From assembly GCA_031551255.1 (NCBI GenBank), contig JAVBNW010000045.1, forward strand, positions 62,001 through 126,000: DNA of 64,000 nt, in the 5' to 3' direction. A program made the translations under genes and the position numbers. Source of the DNA: JAVBNW01 sp031551255 (GTDB lineage: Bacteria; Bacillota; Clostridia; Christensenellales; UBA1750). Each line of letters begins with the position of its first letter. Position 1 is the stretch's first letter. Of the stretch, positions 25,776-34,179 are shown one piece after another. A model generated the notes under the pieces. It made no database searches and had not been told where the DNA came from. It saw nothing but the letters and a program-made list of their open reading frames with translations.

Positions 25776-26226
25776 TTACGATATGCGCTCTAAATTGCCC
25801 CTCAGCAGCCTCTCATTCAGTTCCCATAATCCTGTTCGGTAAACAACCCGGCCGCATCCTCGAAGGAAAGCCATTGTATACGATCGTGTTGCTCCGAAAC
25901 CTTAATGGTACCGGCGCACATCGCAAAAAAACGCACAGGCACCACGACGACATCGTCGCCCCATTGCGCGGCGTGGGCGCCGAAGACGGCGGCGGGCACA
26001 TAACCCATGCAGGTAAGCCCATACAACGCAGCGCCGCCACAGACCCCCGCTTCGTAGGCGGCCACGCGCAAAGCGGCCTGCTTGGGGGTTTCATCGTCCC
26101 TCACGCCGCCGGACGCCCCTGAAAAATACGAGCGTCGTCGGATCTTTGCATGACGGCATATTCATACCGGTTTTCTTCGCCTTTTCTGAAGAAATAAATA
26201 TGGACGTTTTCGGCGCGTCTGATCAT
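25776..26226 (-). pseudogene. broken Nudix hydrolase gene
   Basis: The gene starts at ATG 26226 behind GGGGAGGCG. The first 37 residues (MIRRAENVHIYFFRKGEE onward to RIFQG) fit a Nudix protein, then the frame runs into TGA. One base missing from the C-run at 26116-26119 restores GASGGVRDDETPKQAAL. The Nudix box then reads RVAAYEAGV and lacks two of the usual glutamates. Near 25822 a second lesion, about five codons lost and the frame changed, separates LFTEQD from the expected C-terminus WELNERLL, which continues to a TAA at 25776. The gene appears non-functional. Confidence 0.82.
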
Positions 26227-26264
26227 GGCTTATCACGCCTCCCCATGCTGACTCGTGCGCTGGT

Positions 26265-26621
26265 TTAACAGAGCCTGCTCAGCGCCTCTTCCAAGGTCGG
26301 CACAAAAAATATGGCGCTCCCTTGGTTGCTTTCGTAGATGAAATCGCCAAGGCTCTTGCTGTCCTTCGTATAGGCGGAAATATCGCCCCAAATCGCCGCG
26401 CGCATGTGGTAGTTTGTAAATTTTTGAAGGATCTCTCCCGCAAGGCCGGTGCGTAGCTGGAAAAATTCCGGCGCAATATCCGCCGCGCAAAGCACCAGGG
26501 CGGTATGGCCTGCGAACATCGCATCGCCCAAGAGATCCATCGCGTCGGCTACTGCGTCGATGCGATGCTCCGTTACGACCGCTATGCTTCCGTTTTTACC
26601 CTCGATGATATCCATGTGCAT
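26265..26621 (-). CDS. DUF4180 domain protein
   Basis: A 118-residue protein covering the whole DUF4180 family, of unknown function. Recognisable stretches are FFQLRTGLAGEILQKFTNY, AIWGDISAYT and the C-terminal DFIYESNQGSAIFFV. It is predicted soluble. The ATG at 26621 has GGAAGGGAT upstream. It sits ahead of the broken Nudix gene on the same strand. The 311-base gap back to thrC (26622-26932) contains the thrC terminator and otherwise nothing clear. Confidence 0.85.
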   Translation of the reverse strand: MHMDIIEGKNGSIAVVTEHRIDAVADAMDLLGDAMFAGHTALVLCAADIAPEFFQLRTGLAGEILQKFTNYHMRAAIWGDISAYTKDSKSLGDFIYESNQGSAIFFVPTLEEALSRLC

Positions 26622-26883
26622 GGCCGATTATCCCTTCCTTTCTATCATTGCCATTTGATCGCCGTCGAAATCGGCATTATAGTCTACCAACTTCAAAAGC
26701 GAAACGACGAGCGAGAGATTTTATCGCAGGGCAAGGAGGTGAAAGGAGGCGACCCTTCGGGATGCGCCTTCGGCGTGAAATACCTTAAGCTACGCAGACC
26801 TATGCTCGACGCCGCCATACGGTAAAAGATTCGCTCGCATGCTCCGGTTTCGGGGATGCTTGAATATAAAGATTTATAAAGAA

Positions 26884-26903
26884 AATGCCCGTTTCCGGGC
26901 ATT
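26884..26903 (-). terminator. rho-independent terminator of thrC
   Basis: On the minus strand, AATGCCCG GAAA CGGGCATT is followed by TTCTTTAT, 30 bases after the thrC stop. Confidence 0.75.
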
Positions 26904-26932
26904 GATGGATTCCGTGTCCGGATGCGCCCGCG

Positions 26933-28417
26933 CTATGCCCCGCCGTCTACCAGAAGGTCGACGATTTGGCCCATCTGGGCGATATCGCAAACCGTGCCGT
27001 GCAAGACGGGCAGCGTGCGCAAATCGCGAAGAGGCGCGGGCATAGGGATGCCCGTCAACTGTTCGAGCCTATCCGCGCACGCAAACTCGCTCTCGGGCGT
27101 TTCGCCCTCGATCGCCCCGAGTACATCGCGCGAAAATTTATATGGACTGGCGGTGGCGACGAGCACCGTAGGCGTATGGTCGCCGGTGGAAGCGCGGTAA
27201 TCGTCGTATACGGCGCGCGCAACGGCGGTATGCGTGTCGAGCAGGTAGTGCTCCTCGCGCCACACCTTTTCGATGGTGGCCGCGACGCGCCCATCGTCGG
27301 CCCAACCGGCGGAAAATGCCTCTTGCATCTTGCGCACGCGTTCCCCGCCGATGCTGTAGCCGCCATTTTGCCGAAGCGAAGACATCCAGCGGCGCACGAG
27401 AGCCTCATCCCGGTCGCACAGGTCGAACAGCAGGCGCTCCAGGTTGGAGGAGATAAGAATATCCATCGAGGGCGAGGTGGTTAAGTGAAATTCGCGCTTG
27501 GTGCTGTAGTAACCCGACTGGATAAAATCGGTAAGCACGTTGTTGCGGTTACTGGCGCAAATGAGCTTATGCACGGGCAGGCCCATCTCCATCGCATACC
27601 ACGCCGCGAGGATGTTGCCGAAGTTGCCGGTGGGCACCGCGAAATTGACCTTGTCGCCGGGCCGTATGGCCTCCGAGGCGATGAGATCGGCGTAGGCCGA
27701 AAAATAATAAGCCACCTGCGGTACCAGCCGCCCGAAGTTGATGGAATTTGCGCTGGAGAGGATGCGCCCCCGTGCGGCCTGCCGGGCGATGAATGCGTCG
27801 CTGCCGAACAACTGCTTAACGCCCGTCTGCGTGTCGTCAAAGTTGCCGTGCACCGCAGCTACGTAGACATTTGCGCCCGTCTGCGTGGCCATTTGCAGGC
27901 GTTGCGCCTCGGAAACGCCTCCGTCGGGATAGAAGACCAGCACGCGTGTGCCGGGCACATCCGCAAAGCCCGCCAAGGCCGCCTTACCGGTATCTCCGGA
28001 TGTCGCCACGAGGATCATGATCTCCTCATCCACGCCCTGCTTTTTTCGTGCCAGCGTCAAAAGATGCGGCAAAAGCTGCAGCGCCATGTCTTTAAATGCG
28101 CTGGTCGGCCCGTGAAACAGCTCGAGCATGTGGCAGGTGGGCAGCGTTACAAGTGGCGCGGGATGCCCGCCAAAGTGATCATAAGCGGCAGCGACGCAGG
28201 CTAAGAGCTCGTCCTTGGTATAATCGGCAAGGTACGGCTCCAGCACGTCGACAGCCCTCTTTTGATACGGAACGGAAGCCATAGCCGCAATTTCCTGGGT
28301 GGAGAAGGCAGGGTATTCTTCAGGCACAAAAAGCCCCCCGCCCGGCGCGATGCCCTTGAGAAAGGCCTGCGCGGCGGTGGCGGTAACGTTATGGTCTCTC
28401 GTGCTTATAAGACGCAT
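26933..28417 (-). CDS. thrC: threonine synthase
   Basis: A PLP enzyme converting O-phosphohomoserine to threonine, the last step of threonine synthesis. The 494-residue product fits the longer fold class: RDHNVTATAAQAFLKGIAPGGGLFVPEEYP at the start, the PLP lysine in GPTSAFKDMALQL, a phosphate-binding ATSGDTGKAAL and PTGNFGNILAAWYA. I chose the ATG at 28417, with GCGGGAG eight bases upstream, over a GTG three codons earlier. It begins 15 bases after the P-loop gene stop, so the two are probably co-transcribed, and ends before a clear terminator. Confidence 0.95.
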   Translation of the reverse strand: MRLISTRDHNVTATAAQAFLKGIAPGGGLFVPEEYPAFSTQEIAAMASVPYQKRAVDVLEPYLADYTKDELLACVAAAYDHFGGHPAPLVTLPTCHMLELFHGPTSAFKDMALQLLPHLLTLARKKQGVDEEIMILVATSGDTGKAALAGFADVPGTRVLVFYPDGGVSEAQRLQMATQTGANVYVAAVHGNFDDTQTGVKQLFGSDAFIARQAARGRILSSANSINFGRLVPQVAYYFSAYADLIASEAIRPGDKVNFAVPTGNFGNILAAWYAMEMGLPVHKLICASNRNNVLTDFIQSGYYSTKREFHLTTSPSMDILISSNLERLLFDLCDRDEALVRRWMSSLRQNGGYSIGGERVRKMQEAFSAGWADDGRVAATIEKVWREEHYLLDTHTAVARAVYDDYRASTGDHTPTVLVATASPYKFSRDVLGAIEGETPESEFACADRLEQLTGIPMPAPLRDLRTLPVLHGTVCDIAQMGQIVDLLVDGGA

Positions 28418-28432
28418 GCTCCGCACTCCCGC

Positions 28433-28843
28433 TTAAATGATATACGGCTTGATAAAGTCAGGAGCCGCGTCGGGTTCGCCGCTTACGGAGATGACCACCG
28501 TGACGTTGTGCTTTTCCGCCATGTCGTCCAGGCGCTTGAAAAGCTCGCTAAGGTCGGCGAGATCCGCCTTGACGAGCCTTAGGAACCCGTCGATGTACAG
28601 GCAGGACATATCGTAGTTTGACGAGATGATCCCGCACAGGAAGCCCAGGAACATGTCGGGGCTGGATACGGAGTACTCCGTTGCGTTGACAAAGCGAATC
28701 GCGTGGTGCAAGTCGAACATATAGCGGTTATCGTCGTCGATGAACACGAGCGCTCCATCGTTCTCCTTGCTGGCTACGTTGGCCATATCGATGATCCGTT
28801 TGGTCTTGCCGGAACCCTTCCTTCCATAAATAACCCGAATCAT
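28433..28843 (-). CDS. small P-loop ATP-binding protein
   Basis: A 136-residue protein with Walker A GRKGSGKT at residues 7-14 and a Walker B-like stretch SCLYIDGFL around 81-89. I do not recognise a specific family; it contains only a core P-loop fold and no added domain, so a target cannot be proposed. GGAAGGAGG lies upstream of the ATG at 28843; the frame extends further 5' without related sequence. It is upstream of thrC and apparently in the same operon. Confidence 0.72.
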   Translation of the reverse strand: MIRVIYGRKGSGKTKRIIDMANVASKENDGALVFIDDDNRYMFDLHHAIRFVNATEYSVSSPDMFLGFLCGIISSNYDMSCLYIDGFLRLVKADLADLSELFKRLDDMAEKHNVTVVISVSGEPDAAPDFIKPYII

Positions 28844-29114
28844 TGTGATGCGCCTCCTTCCAGTCTGTGAAGATATTATAACCGAAATGAGCGCCAGCGC
28901 CAAGCCCCGCGTGATCCGACGAGTGTGTAACGCGGCACTTTTACCCGGCCTGCGCCAGGGAAATGCGGCAAGGCGCCCTTCGCGCTTCGCCGTCCGGCCC
29001 GCAGGGCCTTTCCTACTCGGTTGTACGAAAGCGACCGTTTGGGGGCCGTTGCCCTGGGCCTGTTCACAGCGCGCATTCTGTGGTAGGATACAAAAGATAG
29101 GGGAGGGAAAGCCG

Positions 29115-30152
29115 TTGTCCACATCAAAAAAAATGATGCTCAGGGCGAATATCCTATATGCGATTACGACGTACGGCCTCTTCGCGTTGATGCTTATCAT
29201 CAGCGTTATCTCCGCGATGCTGGCCCTCGCGGGCAACCTTCGTTTTCTAAGCCCCTACACGGCTTCCTACAACATCGTGATGGTGGTTGCCGAGGCCGTG
29301 CCGACGGTGCTCCCCGGCGCGATCATGCTTTTGACCCGCTCGGGAAGGCCCATGCTCAAAACCATGCGTCTAGGCATCCGGCCTTCGGTGCTGCTCGCGA
29401 TTCCCACCGCCGCCGTGGGCTATATTTTCATATTGGGCATTACGTCGATTTGGACGGGCCTCCTTACTTCTATGGGCCTTGGTATGGAGCCCAGCGCGAG
29501 CGTTCCCCAGGGCGGCGTTCAGCTCGCAAGCTCGCTGGCGGTGATCGCCCTTTGCCCCGCGTTGTGCGAAGAGTTTTTATTTCGCGGGCTTATGCTGCCC
29601 GCGTATGAGCGATACTTTAAAAGCCCCGTCGCCGCAGTGGCTCTCACGGGCCTTGTGTTCGGGCTTATGCACGGCCAGGTGACGGGGGCGCCGGGGCATA
29701 TCTTGCTGGGCCTTTTGTTTGGCGCCGTCGTAGTGCTCAGCGATTCGATCTGGGCGGGCGTGATTTTCCACTTCGTCAACAACGCGGTTGCGATGCTTTT
29801 GGCCTATGCGGCTACCGGATTTCAGCAAAACTTTGGCATGTCCGCCGCGCAGGAGGCCGTCGGTTCCCAGCCCTTTGTGATGATGATGGGCGGAGGCGTA
29901 TATGCGCTCGTCGGCGCGGCGGGCCTGGCCGGCTGCCTGGCGATATACTATGCTTGCTATAAGCGCGGCGCGCGCAAAAGGGTTTCTGCGCCGGAAGTGA
30001 TCCTCCCCGAGGAGCTTGCCGCCCTTAATCTTTCCGCCAAGCAGCCGGGAAGGTTCCTTTGCTGGCTACCGCTGCTTTTATCGGCGCCGATCGCCGTTAC
30101 GAAATATGTATTGAGCTTTGCCACTATGTTGATGGGGGTCTTCCTGCCGTGA
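29115..30152 (+). CDS. CPBP family intramembrane metalloprotease
   Basis: A 345-residue integral membrane protein with about eight hydrophobic segments and the CPBP (CAAX/Abi-type) motifs in order: EEFLFRG (motif 1), FGLMHG (motif 2) and HFVNNA (motif 3), supplying the metal ligands. Members process or interact with prenylated or secreted peptides in various systems; the substrate here is unknown. The start is TTG at 29115, behind GGGGAGGG. The stop overlaps the rlmH ATG by one base (TGATG), indicating coupling with that housekeeping gene. Confidence 0.9.
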   Translation: MSTSKKMMLRANILYAITTYGLFALMLIISVISAMLALAGNLRFLSPYTASYNIVMVVAEAVPTVLPGAIMLLTRSGRPMLKTMRLGIRPSVLLAIPTAAVGYIFILGITSIWTGLLTSMGLGMEPSASVPQGGVQLASSLAVIALCPALCEEFLFRGLMLPAYERYFKSPVAAVALTGLVFGLMHGQVTGAPGHILLGLLFGAVVVLSDSIWAGVIFHFVNNAVAMLLAYAATGFQQNFGMSAAQEAVGSQPFVMMMGGGVYALVGAAGLAGCLAIYYACYKRGARKRVSAPEVILPEELAALNLSAKQPGRFLCWLPLLLSAPIAVTKYVLSFATMLMGVFLP

Positions 30153-30616
30153 TGGGGAAGGCCCTTTTGCTGTGCGTGGGCAAGCTTAACGAACCCTACT
30201 TGCGCGAGGGCTGTGCAGAATACCAAAAGCGGCTTTCGCGCTATTTGAAGCTTTCGGTGGACGAGCTGCGCGACCGGCCGGATTCCATACCGGACGCGCG
30301 GGCGCTCCAGGAAGAAGCCCAGGAGCTTTTGCGCCGCGTTATGCCGGAGGATTACCTTATTGCGCTGGCGATCGGCGGGGATTCGCCGGATTCCCCCGCC
30401 CTTTCGCGCGGCCTCGTCAAGACGCTTTCTTCAGGCAAGCGGATCGTGTTTGCCATCGGGTCGTCCCGCGGGCTTTCGGATCGCCTGCTTGAGCGCGCGA
30501 ACGAAAAGCTTTCGCTCTCGCCGATGACCTTTCCACATGGGTTGGCGCGGCTTATGCTGCTTGAACAACTGTATAGGGCCTGCCGGATCGCCTTGGGAGA
30601 GGCATATCACAAATGA
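30152..30616 (+). CDS. rlmH: 23S rRNA (pseudouridine1915-N3)-methyltransferase
   Basis: A 154-residue SPOUT methyltransferase that methylates pseudouridine 1915 in helix 69 of 23S rRNA on assembled ribosomes, close to the usual 159 residues. Family signatures are LLCVGKLNEPYLREGCAEYQKRL at the N-terminus, FAIGSSRGLS in place of FVIGGAYGLS, and the C-terminal MTFPHGLARLMLLEQLYRA...GEAYHK with the conserved YHK end. Translation should be coupled to the CPBP protease by the one-base overlap. Confidence 0.95.
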   Translation: MGKALLLCVGKLNEPYLREGCAEYQKRLSRYLKLSVDELRDRPDSIPDARALQEEAQELLRRVMPEDYLIALAIGGDSPDSPALSRGLVKTLSSGKRIVFAIGSSRGLSDRLLERANEKLSLSPMTFPHGLARLMLLEQLYRACRIALGEAYHK

Positions 30617-30655
30617 TCCGTCGTAGAGTGCGTGCGGCCGAAGGGAGCAATTTTA

Positions 30656-31408
30656 TTGGATACGTCGTCGAAATTCACGGGCAAGGCGGATGTGTATGCG
30701 AAATATCGCCCCGCTTACCCCGACGAGTGCATTCGCTATTTGGCGGACGGCGCGGGCCTCAGGGGCGCGGTCGTAGCCGATATAGGAGCGGGAACGGGCA
30801 TTTTCACCCGCCTCATTGCGCGCGTCGCACAATCGGTATACGCCGTGGAGCCTAACCCCGATATGATCAGGATGTGTATAGAGCAAGGTGCGGGGTATGA
30901 AAATATAGAGTATCGCTCAGCCGCGGCGGAACAGACCGGCCTTCCCAACGCGAGCGTTCATTCGATTACCGTCGCCCAGGCGTTTCATTGGTTGGACGCT
31001 GCGCGCTTTCGGGCGGAGGCGGCGCGGATTTTACGCACGGGCGGCAAGGTTTTTATTATCTACAACACCCGTGCGAAGGACAACGCCTTTGCCCGGGAGT
31101 ACGGCGAGTTGTGTGCGGCGCTGTGCCCGGGTTTTCACGGCTTCGAGGGAGGCTTTGGCCGCGCGGTCGGCGCGCTTCATCATTTTTTTGCGGAAGGCCG
31201 CTACGAAGAGCGGATCTTTCCCAACGACTTAACGCTCACCTTCGAAGAGTTCCTGGGCCGCAGCCTGTCGTCGTCCTACGCGCCGAGGGAGGGCGACGCC
31301 CAGCACGCCGCCTTCGTTTTAGGGCTGAAGGCATTGTTTTCTAGGCATGCTTTACAAGGCGCGCTGTTGATGCCCAATACAACGCGGATCTATATGGGGC
31401 GCGTATGA
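30656..31408 (+). CDS. class I SAM-dependent methyltransferase
   Basis: A 250-residue methyltransferase with motif I ADIGAGTGIFTRL near residues 40-52, an acidic residue after strand 2 in YAVEPNPDMI, and HWLDAARFRAEAARILRTGGKVFII as motifs III-IV. It resembles the Methyltransf_11 group (UbiE/Tam-like) and the start FTGKADVYAKYRPAYP is typical. The substrate is unknown. The start is TTG at 30656 with GGGAGC upstream, preferred over a GTG eight codons earlier that has no ribosome-binding site. It follows rlmH by 39 bases. Confidence 0.87.
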   Translation: MDTSSKFTGKADVYAKYRPAYPDECIRYLADGAGLRGAVVADIGAGTGIFTRLIARVAQSVYAVEPNPDMIRMCIEQGAGYENIEYRSAAAEQTGLPNASVHSITVAQAFHWLDAARFRAEAARILRTGGKVFIIYNTRAKDNAFAREYGELCAALCPGFHGFEGGFGRAVGALHHFFAEGRYEERIFPNDLTLTFEEFLGRSLSSSYAPREGDAQHAAFVLGLKALFSRHALQGALLMPNTTRIYMGRV

Positions 31409-31524
31409 TCGGGCGTCATGCGATGAGAACCTAAATCCGCCGGGGATTCTCATGCGGCATTTCTATACGGAACTTCCGCTATTTTTTAGCGAAGCTCAAT
31501 ATATGGCATAAGGGGAGGAAATAA

Positions 31525-32676
31525 ATGGAATCGGCAATTCTCAAGCTCCTGGAGGGGGCGGCACAGTTTACGGCGCCGGGCGGATGGCGCTATATCGTTA
31601 TGATCCTGGTGGGTCTTGTGCTGATCGCGTTGGCCATTGTGAAAAAGTACGAGCCGCTGCTGCTTTTGCCGATCGGTTTTGGCTGCATTCTATGCAATAT
31701 ACCGCTCTCGCATGCGGTGGGCGAAGAGGGCTTTCTCACGGTTTTGTATAGCGCCGGCATCGCCAACGAGCTTTTTCCGGTTTTGCTGTTTATCGGCATC
31801 GGCGCGATGATCGACTTTAATCCCCTGTTCACCCAGCCCGTCACGCTTTTCTTCGGCGCGGCGGCGCAATTTGGCATCTTTATGGCGATGCTGCTGGCGG
31901 TATGTTGCAACTTCTTCCTGCCCGAGCCCTTTTCGATGCAGGAAGCCGCCGCAATTGGCATCATCGGCGCGGCGGACGGCCCAAGCGCTATTTTTGTCGG
32001 CCAGCTGTTCGCCCCGAAATATATCGGTTCCATCATGGTGGCGGCATACAGTTATATGTCGCTCGTGCCCATCATACAGCCGCCGGTCGTCAAGGCGCTC
32101 ACCACCCGCAAGGAGCGCAGAATCCGCATGGGCGCGGAGTACGGGAAAAAGGCTCCGACGTATGTACGCATCCTGTTCCCCATCATCGTAACGCTGGTGG
32201 CGGGCATCATCGCGCCTATGTCCACCTCCCTGATCGGCGCGCTGATGTTTGGCAATCTCTTGCGCGAGTGCGGCGTGGCGCAAAAGCTGTCCACTGCCGC
32301 ACAGAACGAGCTGAGCAGCCTGATTACGCTTTTGCTGGGCATCACCATAGGCTCGACCATGCGCGCGCAGGAGTTTATTACCATACACACCGCCATCATT
32401 CTGGGCATCGGCCTTCTGGCGTTTGTGTTTGATACCGCAGGCGGCGTGCTGTTTGCAAAGCTTATAAATCTTTTCCTTCCCAAGGAGAGGAAGGTAAACC
32501 CGATGATCGGCGCGTGCGGTATTTCGGCGTTTCCGATGAGCGCGCGCATCATTCAAAAAATGGCCCAGCAGGAAGATCCGGAAAACTTTATTCTTATGCC
32601 TGCCATCGGCGCGAACGTCGCCGGGCAGGTGGGCTCGATTATCGCCGCGGCGATGATCCTGAGCATCTTCGGTTAG
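31525..32676 (+). CDS. sodium-translocating decarboxylase beta subunit (OadB/GcdB/MmdB family)
   Basis: A 383-residue membrane protein with about nine to eleven hydrophobic segments. Beta subunits couple decarboxylation of carboxybiotin to sodium export. The conserved Asp region GAADGPSAIF is intact (compare GGADGPTAIF of known subunits), as is the C-terminal MPAIGANVAGQVGS. RBS GGGGAGG precedes the ATG. The partner alpha subunit (carboxyltransferase) and biotin carrier are not in the window, only a gamma-like peptide downstream. The 116-base gap upstream holds an inverted repeat (GATGAGAACC/GGATTCTCATGC). Confidence 0.92.
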   Translation: MESAILKLLEGAAQFTAPGGWRYIVMILVGLVLIALAIVKKYEPLLLLPIGFGCILCNIPLSHAVGEEGFLTVLYSAGIANELFPVLLFIGIGAMIDFNPLFTQPVTLFFGAAAQFGIFMAMLLAVCCNFFLPEPFSMQEAAAIGIIGAADGPSAIFVGQLFAPKYIGSIMVAAYSYMSLVPIIQPPVVKALTTRKERRIRMGAEYGKKAPTYVRILFPIIVTLVAGIIAPMSTSLIGALMFGNLLRECGVAQKLSTAAQNELSSLITLLLGITIGSTMRAQEFITIHTAIILGIGLLAFVFDTAGGVLFAKLINLFLPKERKVNPMIGACGISAFPMSARIIQKMAQQEDPENFILMPAIGANVAGQVGSIIAAAMILSIFG

Positions 32677-32688
32677 GAGGGATTGCGC

Positions 32689-32823
32689 ATGTCTACATCC
32701 GATGTCGGCAAGATGATTCTCGAGGCGCTGCGCGCGATGGCGATCGGCATACCCGGCGTATTTGCGGTGCTGGCGGTGTTTTACGGCGCGCTGAAGTTGC
32801 TCATGCTGAAGGCGAAGCAGTAG
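32689..32823 (+). CDS. 44-residue gamma-subunit-like membrane peptide
   Basis: A 44-codon ORF starts 12 bases after the beta-subunit gene, with TTAGGAGGG upstream. The product has a single hydrophobic segment (about residues 15-38) and a lysine-ending tail. Gamma (OadG) subunits of sodium-pump decarboxylases are small, one-helix proteins that hold the complex together, so position and shape support this role. It is shorter than typical OadG and lacks the long acidic or histidine-rich tail seen in some. Confidence 0.72.
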   Translation: MSTSDVGKMILEALRAMAIGIPGVFAVLAVFYGALKLLMLKAKQ

Positions 32824-32881
32824 CGGGAAGCGGCGCTTGGTGCTATGATGGATCAAAATGCAAGCGGGAGGGGGAGCTACT

Positions 32882-34066
32882 TTGTCCAATACCATTGTGC
32901 CCGCCGGCTTTGCCGGCGCATCCAGGACGCTGAACGAGTTCGTTTCCAAAGGGGAGGTTGCCGGAGGGGCGGCGCTTGTGCTTCGGCACGGCGAGGTCGC
33001 CTATAGGGATTACGCGGGCTATGCCGACCTTGAGGCGCGACAGCCCATCGCCGAGGATACCATTTACGCGATCTACTCCATGTCCAAGGTGATTACCTCC
33101 GTCGCTCTTTTAAAGCTCTATGAGGCGGGACTTTTCCACATGCACCAGCCCATAGGCGACTTTTTACCCAATTATAAACAGCAACAGGTTGCCCTGGAGG
33201 TGGAGCCGGGCAAGGTGGAGCTCGTGCCCGCAAAATCTCCGGTGACGATGAAGCAGCTCTTCACTATGACTTCCGGCATTTCCTACCCCAACCCCGACAC
33301 GCCCGCAGGCCGTTCGATGGAAGAGCTGCAGGAGGGTTTTCGCAAAGCGGGCAAAGATCTGGTTACAAAGGATTTTGTCAATGAAGCGGCCAAGGCGGCG
33401 CTGGCATTTCACCCGGGCGAAAGGTATATGTACGGCTTTTCGACCGACGTGCTGGGCGGCGTGCTGGAGGCCATTACCGGCAAACGCCTGGGCGACTATA
33501 TGCGCGAGGAAATTTTCGAGCCGCTAGGCATGAAGGACGCAGGGTTTTACCTTACCCAAGAACAGCTCTCGCGCACAGCCGCTATCTACAGGGCGCAAGA
33601 CGGCAAGCTTACCAAGGTGCCTAGCGAGGAGACCCGCGCCGGAACCGAGCGCCCTAATTTTGAAAGCGGCGGGGGCGGGCTGTTCTGCTCCATAGGCGAT
33701 TATGCTCGCTTTGGGCAGATGCTCCTGAACGGCGGCGCGCTGGATGGGCAGCGCATCCTTGGGCGCAAGACCGTGGAACTGATGAGAACCGACCACCTCA
33801 CGCCTGCGCAGGCCGCTACGTTTGACTTTCGCGAGGGAAGCCAGCGCGGCTGCGGCTATGGGCTATGCGTGCGCGTGCGCAACGACACCGCCTATGCAGG
33901 GCTTAACATTTCCCGCGGCGAGTTCGGATGGGACGGCGCGGCGGGCACGTGGTTTTCCGCCGACCCTGAGGAGGATGCCGTGCTGCTGTTTATGATTCAG
34001 CGCTTCCCCGGCGGACAGGACTGGATGCACTACCGCATGCTGGCCGGTATGTATGCGGGGCTATAA
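32882..34066 (+). CDS. serine hydrolase of the class C beta-lactamase / EstB type
   Basis: A 394-residue beta-lactamase-fold hydrolase. The N-terminus VAGGAALVLRHGEVAYRDYAGYAD and the SxxK motif in IYSMSKVIT are typical, followed by LFTMTSGISY and the Tyr motif in RYMYGFSTDVLGG. Members include esterases and D-aminopeptidases; true beta-lactamase activity is not implied. No signal peptide is seen. The start is TTG at 32882, just behind GGGAGGGGGAG. It ends before a strong terminator. Confidence 0.87.
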   Translation: MSNTIVPAGFAGASRTLNEFVSKGEVAGGAALVLRHGEVAYRDYAGYADLEARQPIAEDTIYAIYSMSKVITSVALLKLYEAGLFHMHQPIGDFLPNYKQQQVALEVEPGKVELVPAKSPVTMKQLFTMTSGISYPNPDTPAGRSMEELQEGFRKAGKDLVTKDFVNEAAKAALAFHPGERYMYGFSTDVLGGVLEAITGKRLGDYMREEIFEPLGMKDAGFYLTQEQLSRTAAIYRAQDGKLTKVPSEETRAGTERPNFESGGGGLFCSIGDYARFGQMLLNGGALDGQRILGRKTVELMRTDHLTPAQAATFDFREGSQRGCGYGLCVRVRNDTAYAGLNISRGEFGWDGAAGTWFSADPEEDAVLLFMIQRFPGGQDWMHYRMLAGMYAGL

Positions 34067-34108
34067 CGCCGTTAGGTTACCCCGGTAAATTTTTGTCTTC
34101 ATCGGTGC

Positions 34109-34145
34109 AAAGCCCCCGCGCGATTGCCTATCGCGCGGGGGCTTT
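34109..34145. terminator. bidirectional terminator
   Basis: The stem AAAGCCCCCGCGCGAT / ATCGCGCGGGGGCTTT is flanked by T-rich sequence and lies between the convergent serine hydrolase and secreted-repeat-protein genes. Confidence 0.8.
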
Positions 34146-34179
34146 TATTTTACAGTAGCGATTGTATGCCGTGCGGGTT

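Noticed and set aside
26693..26902. 69-codon minus-strand ORF between thrC and the DUF4180 gene
   Set aside because: It starts inside the thrC terminator, lacks a family match and has atypical composition.
31690..32949. 419-codon minus-strand frame across the decarboxylase beta gene
   Set aside because: The plus-strand product is a recognised membrane protein; the antisense product is His/Arg-rich with no motif.
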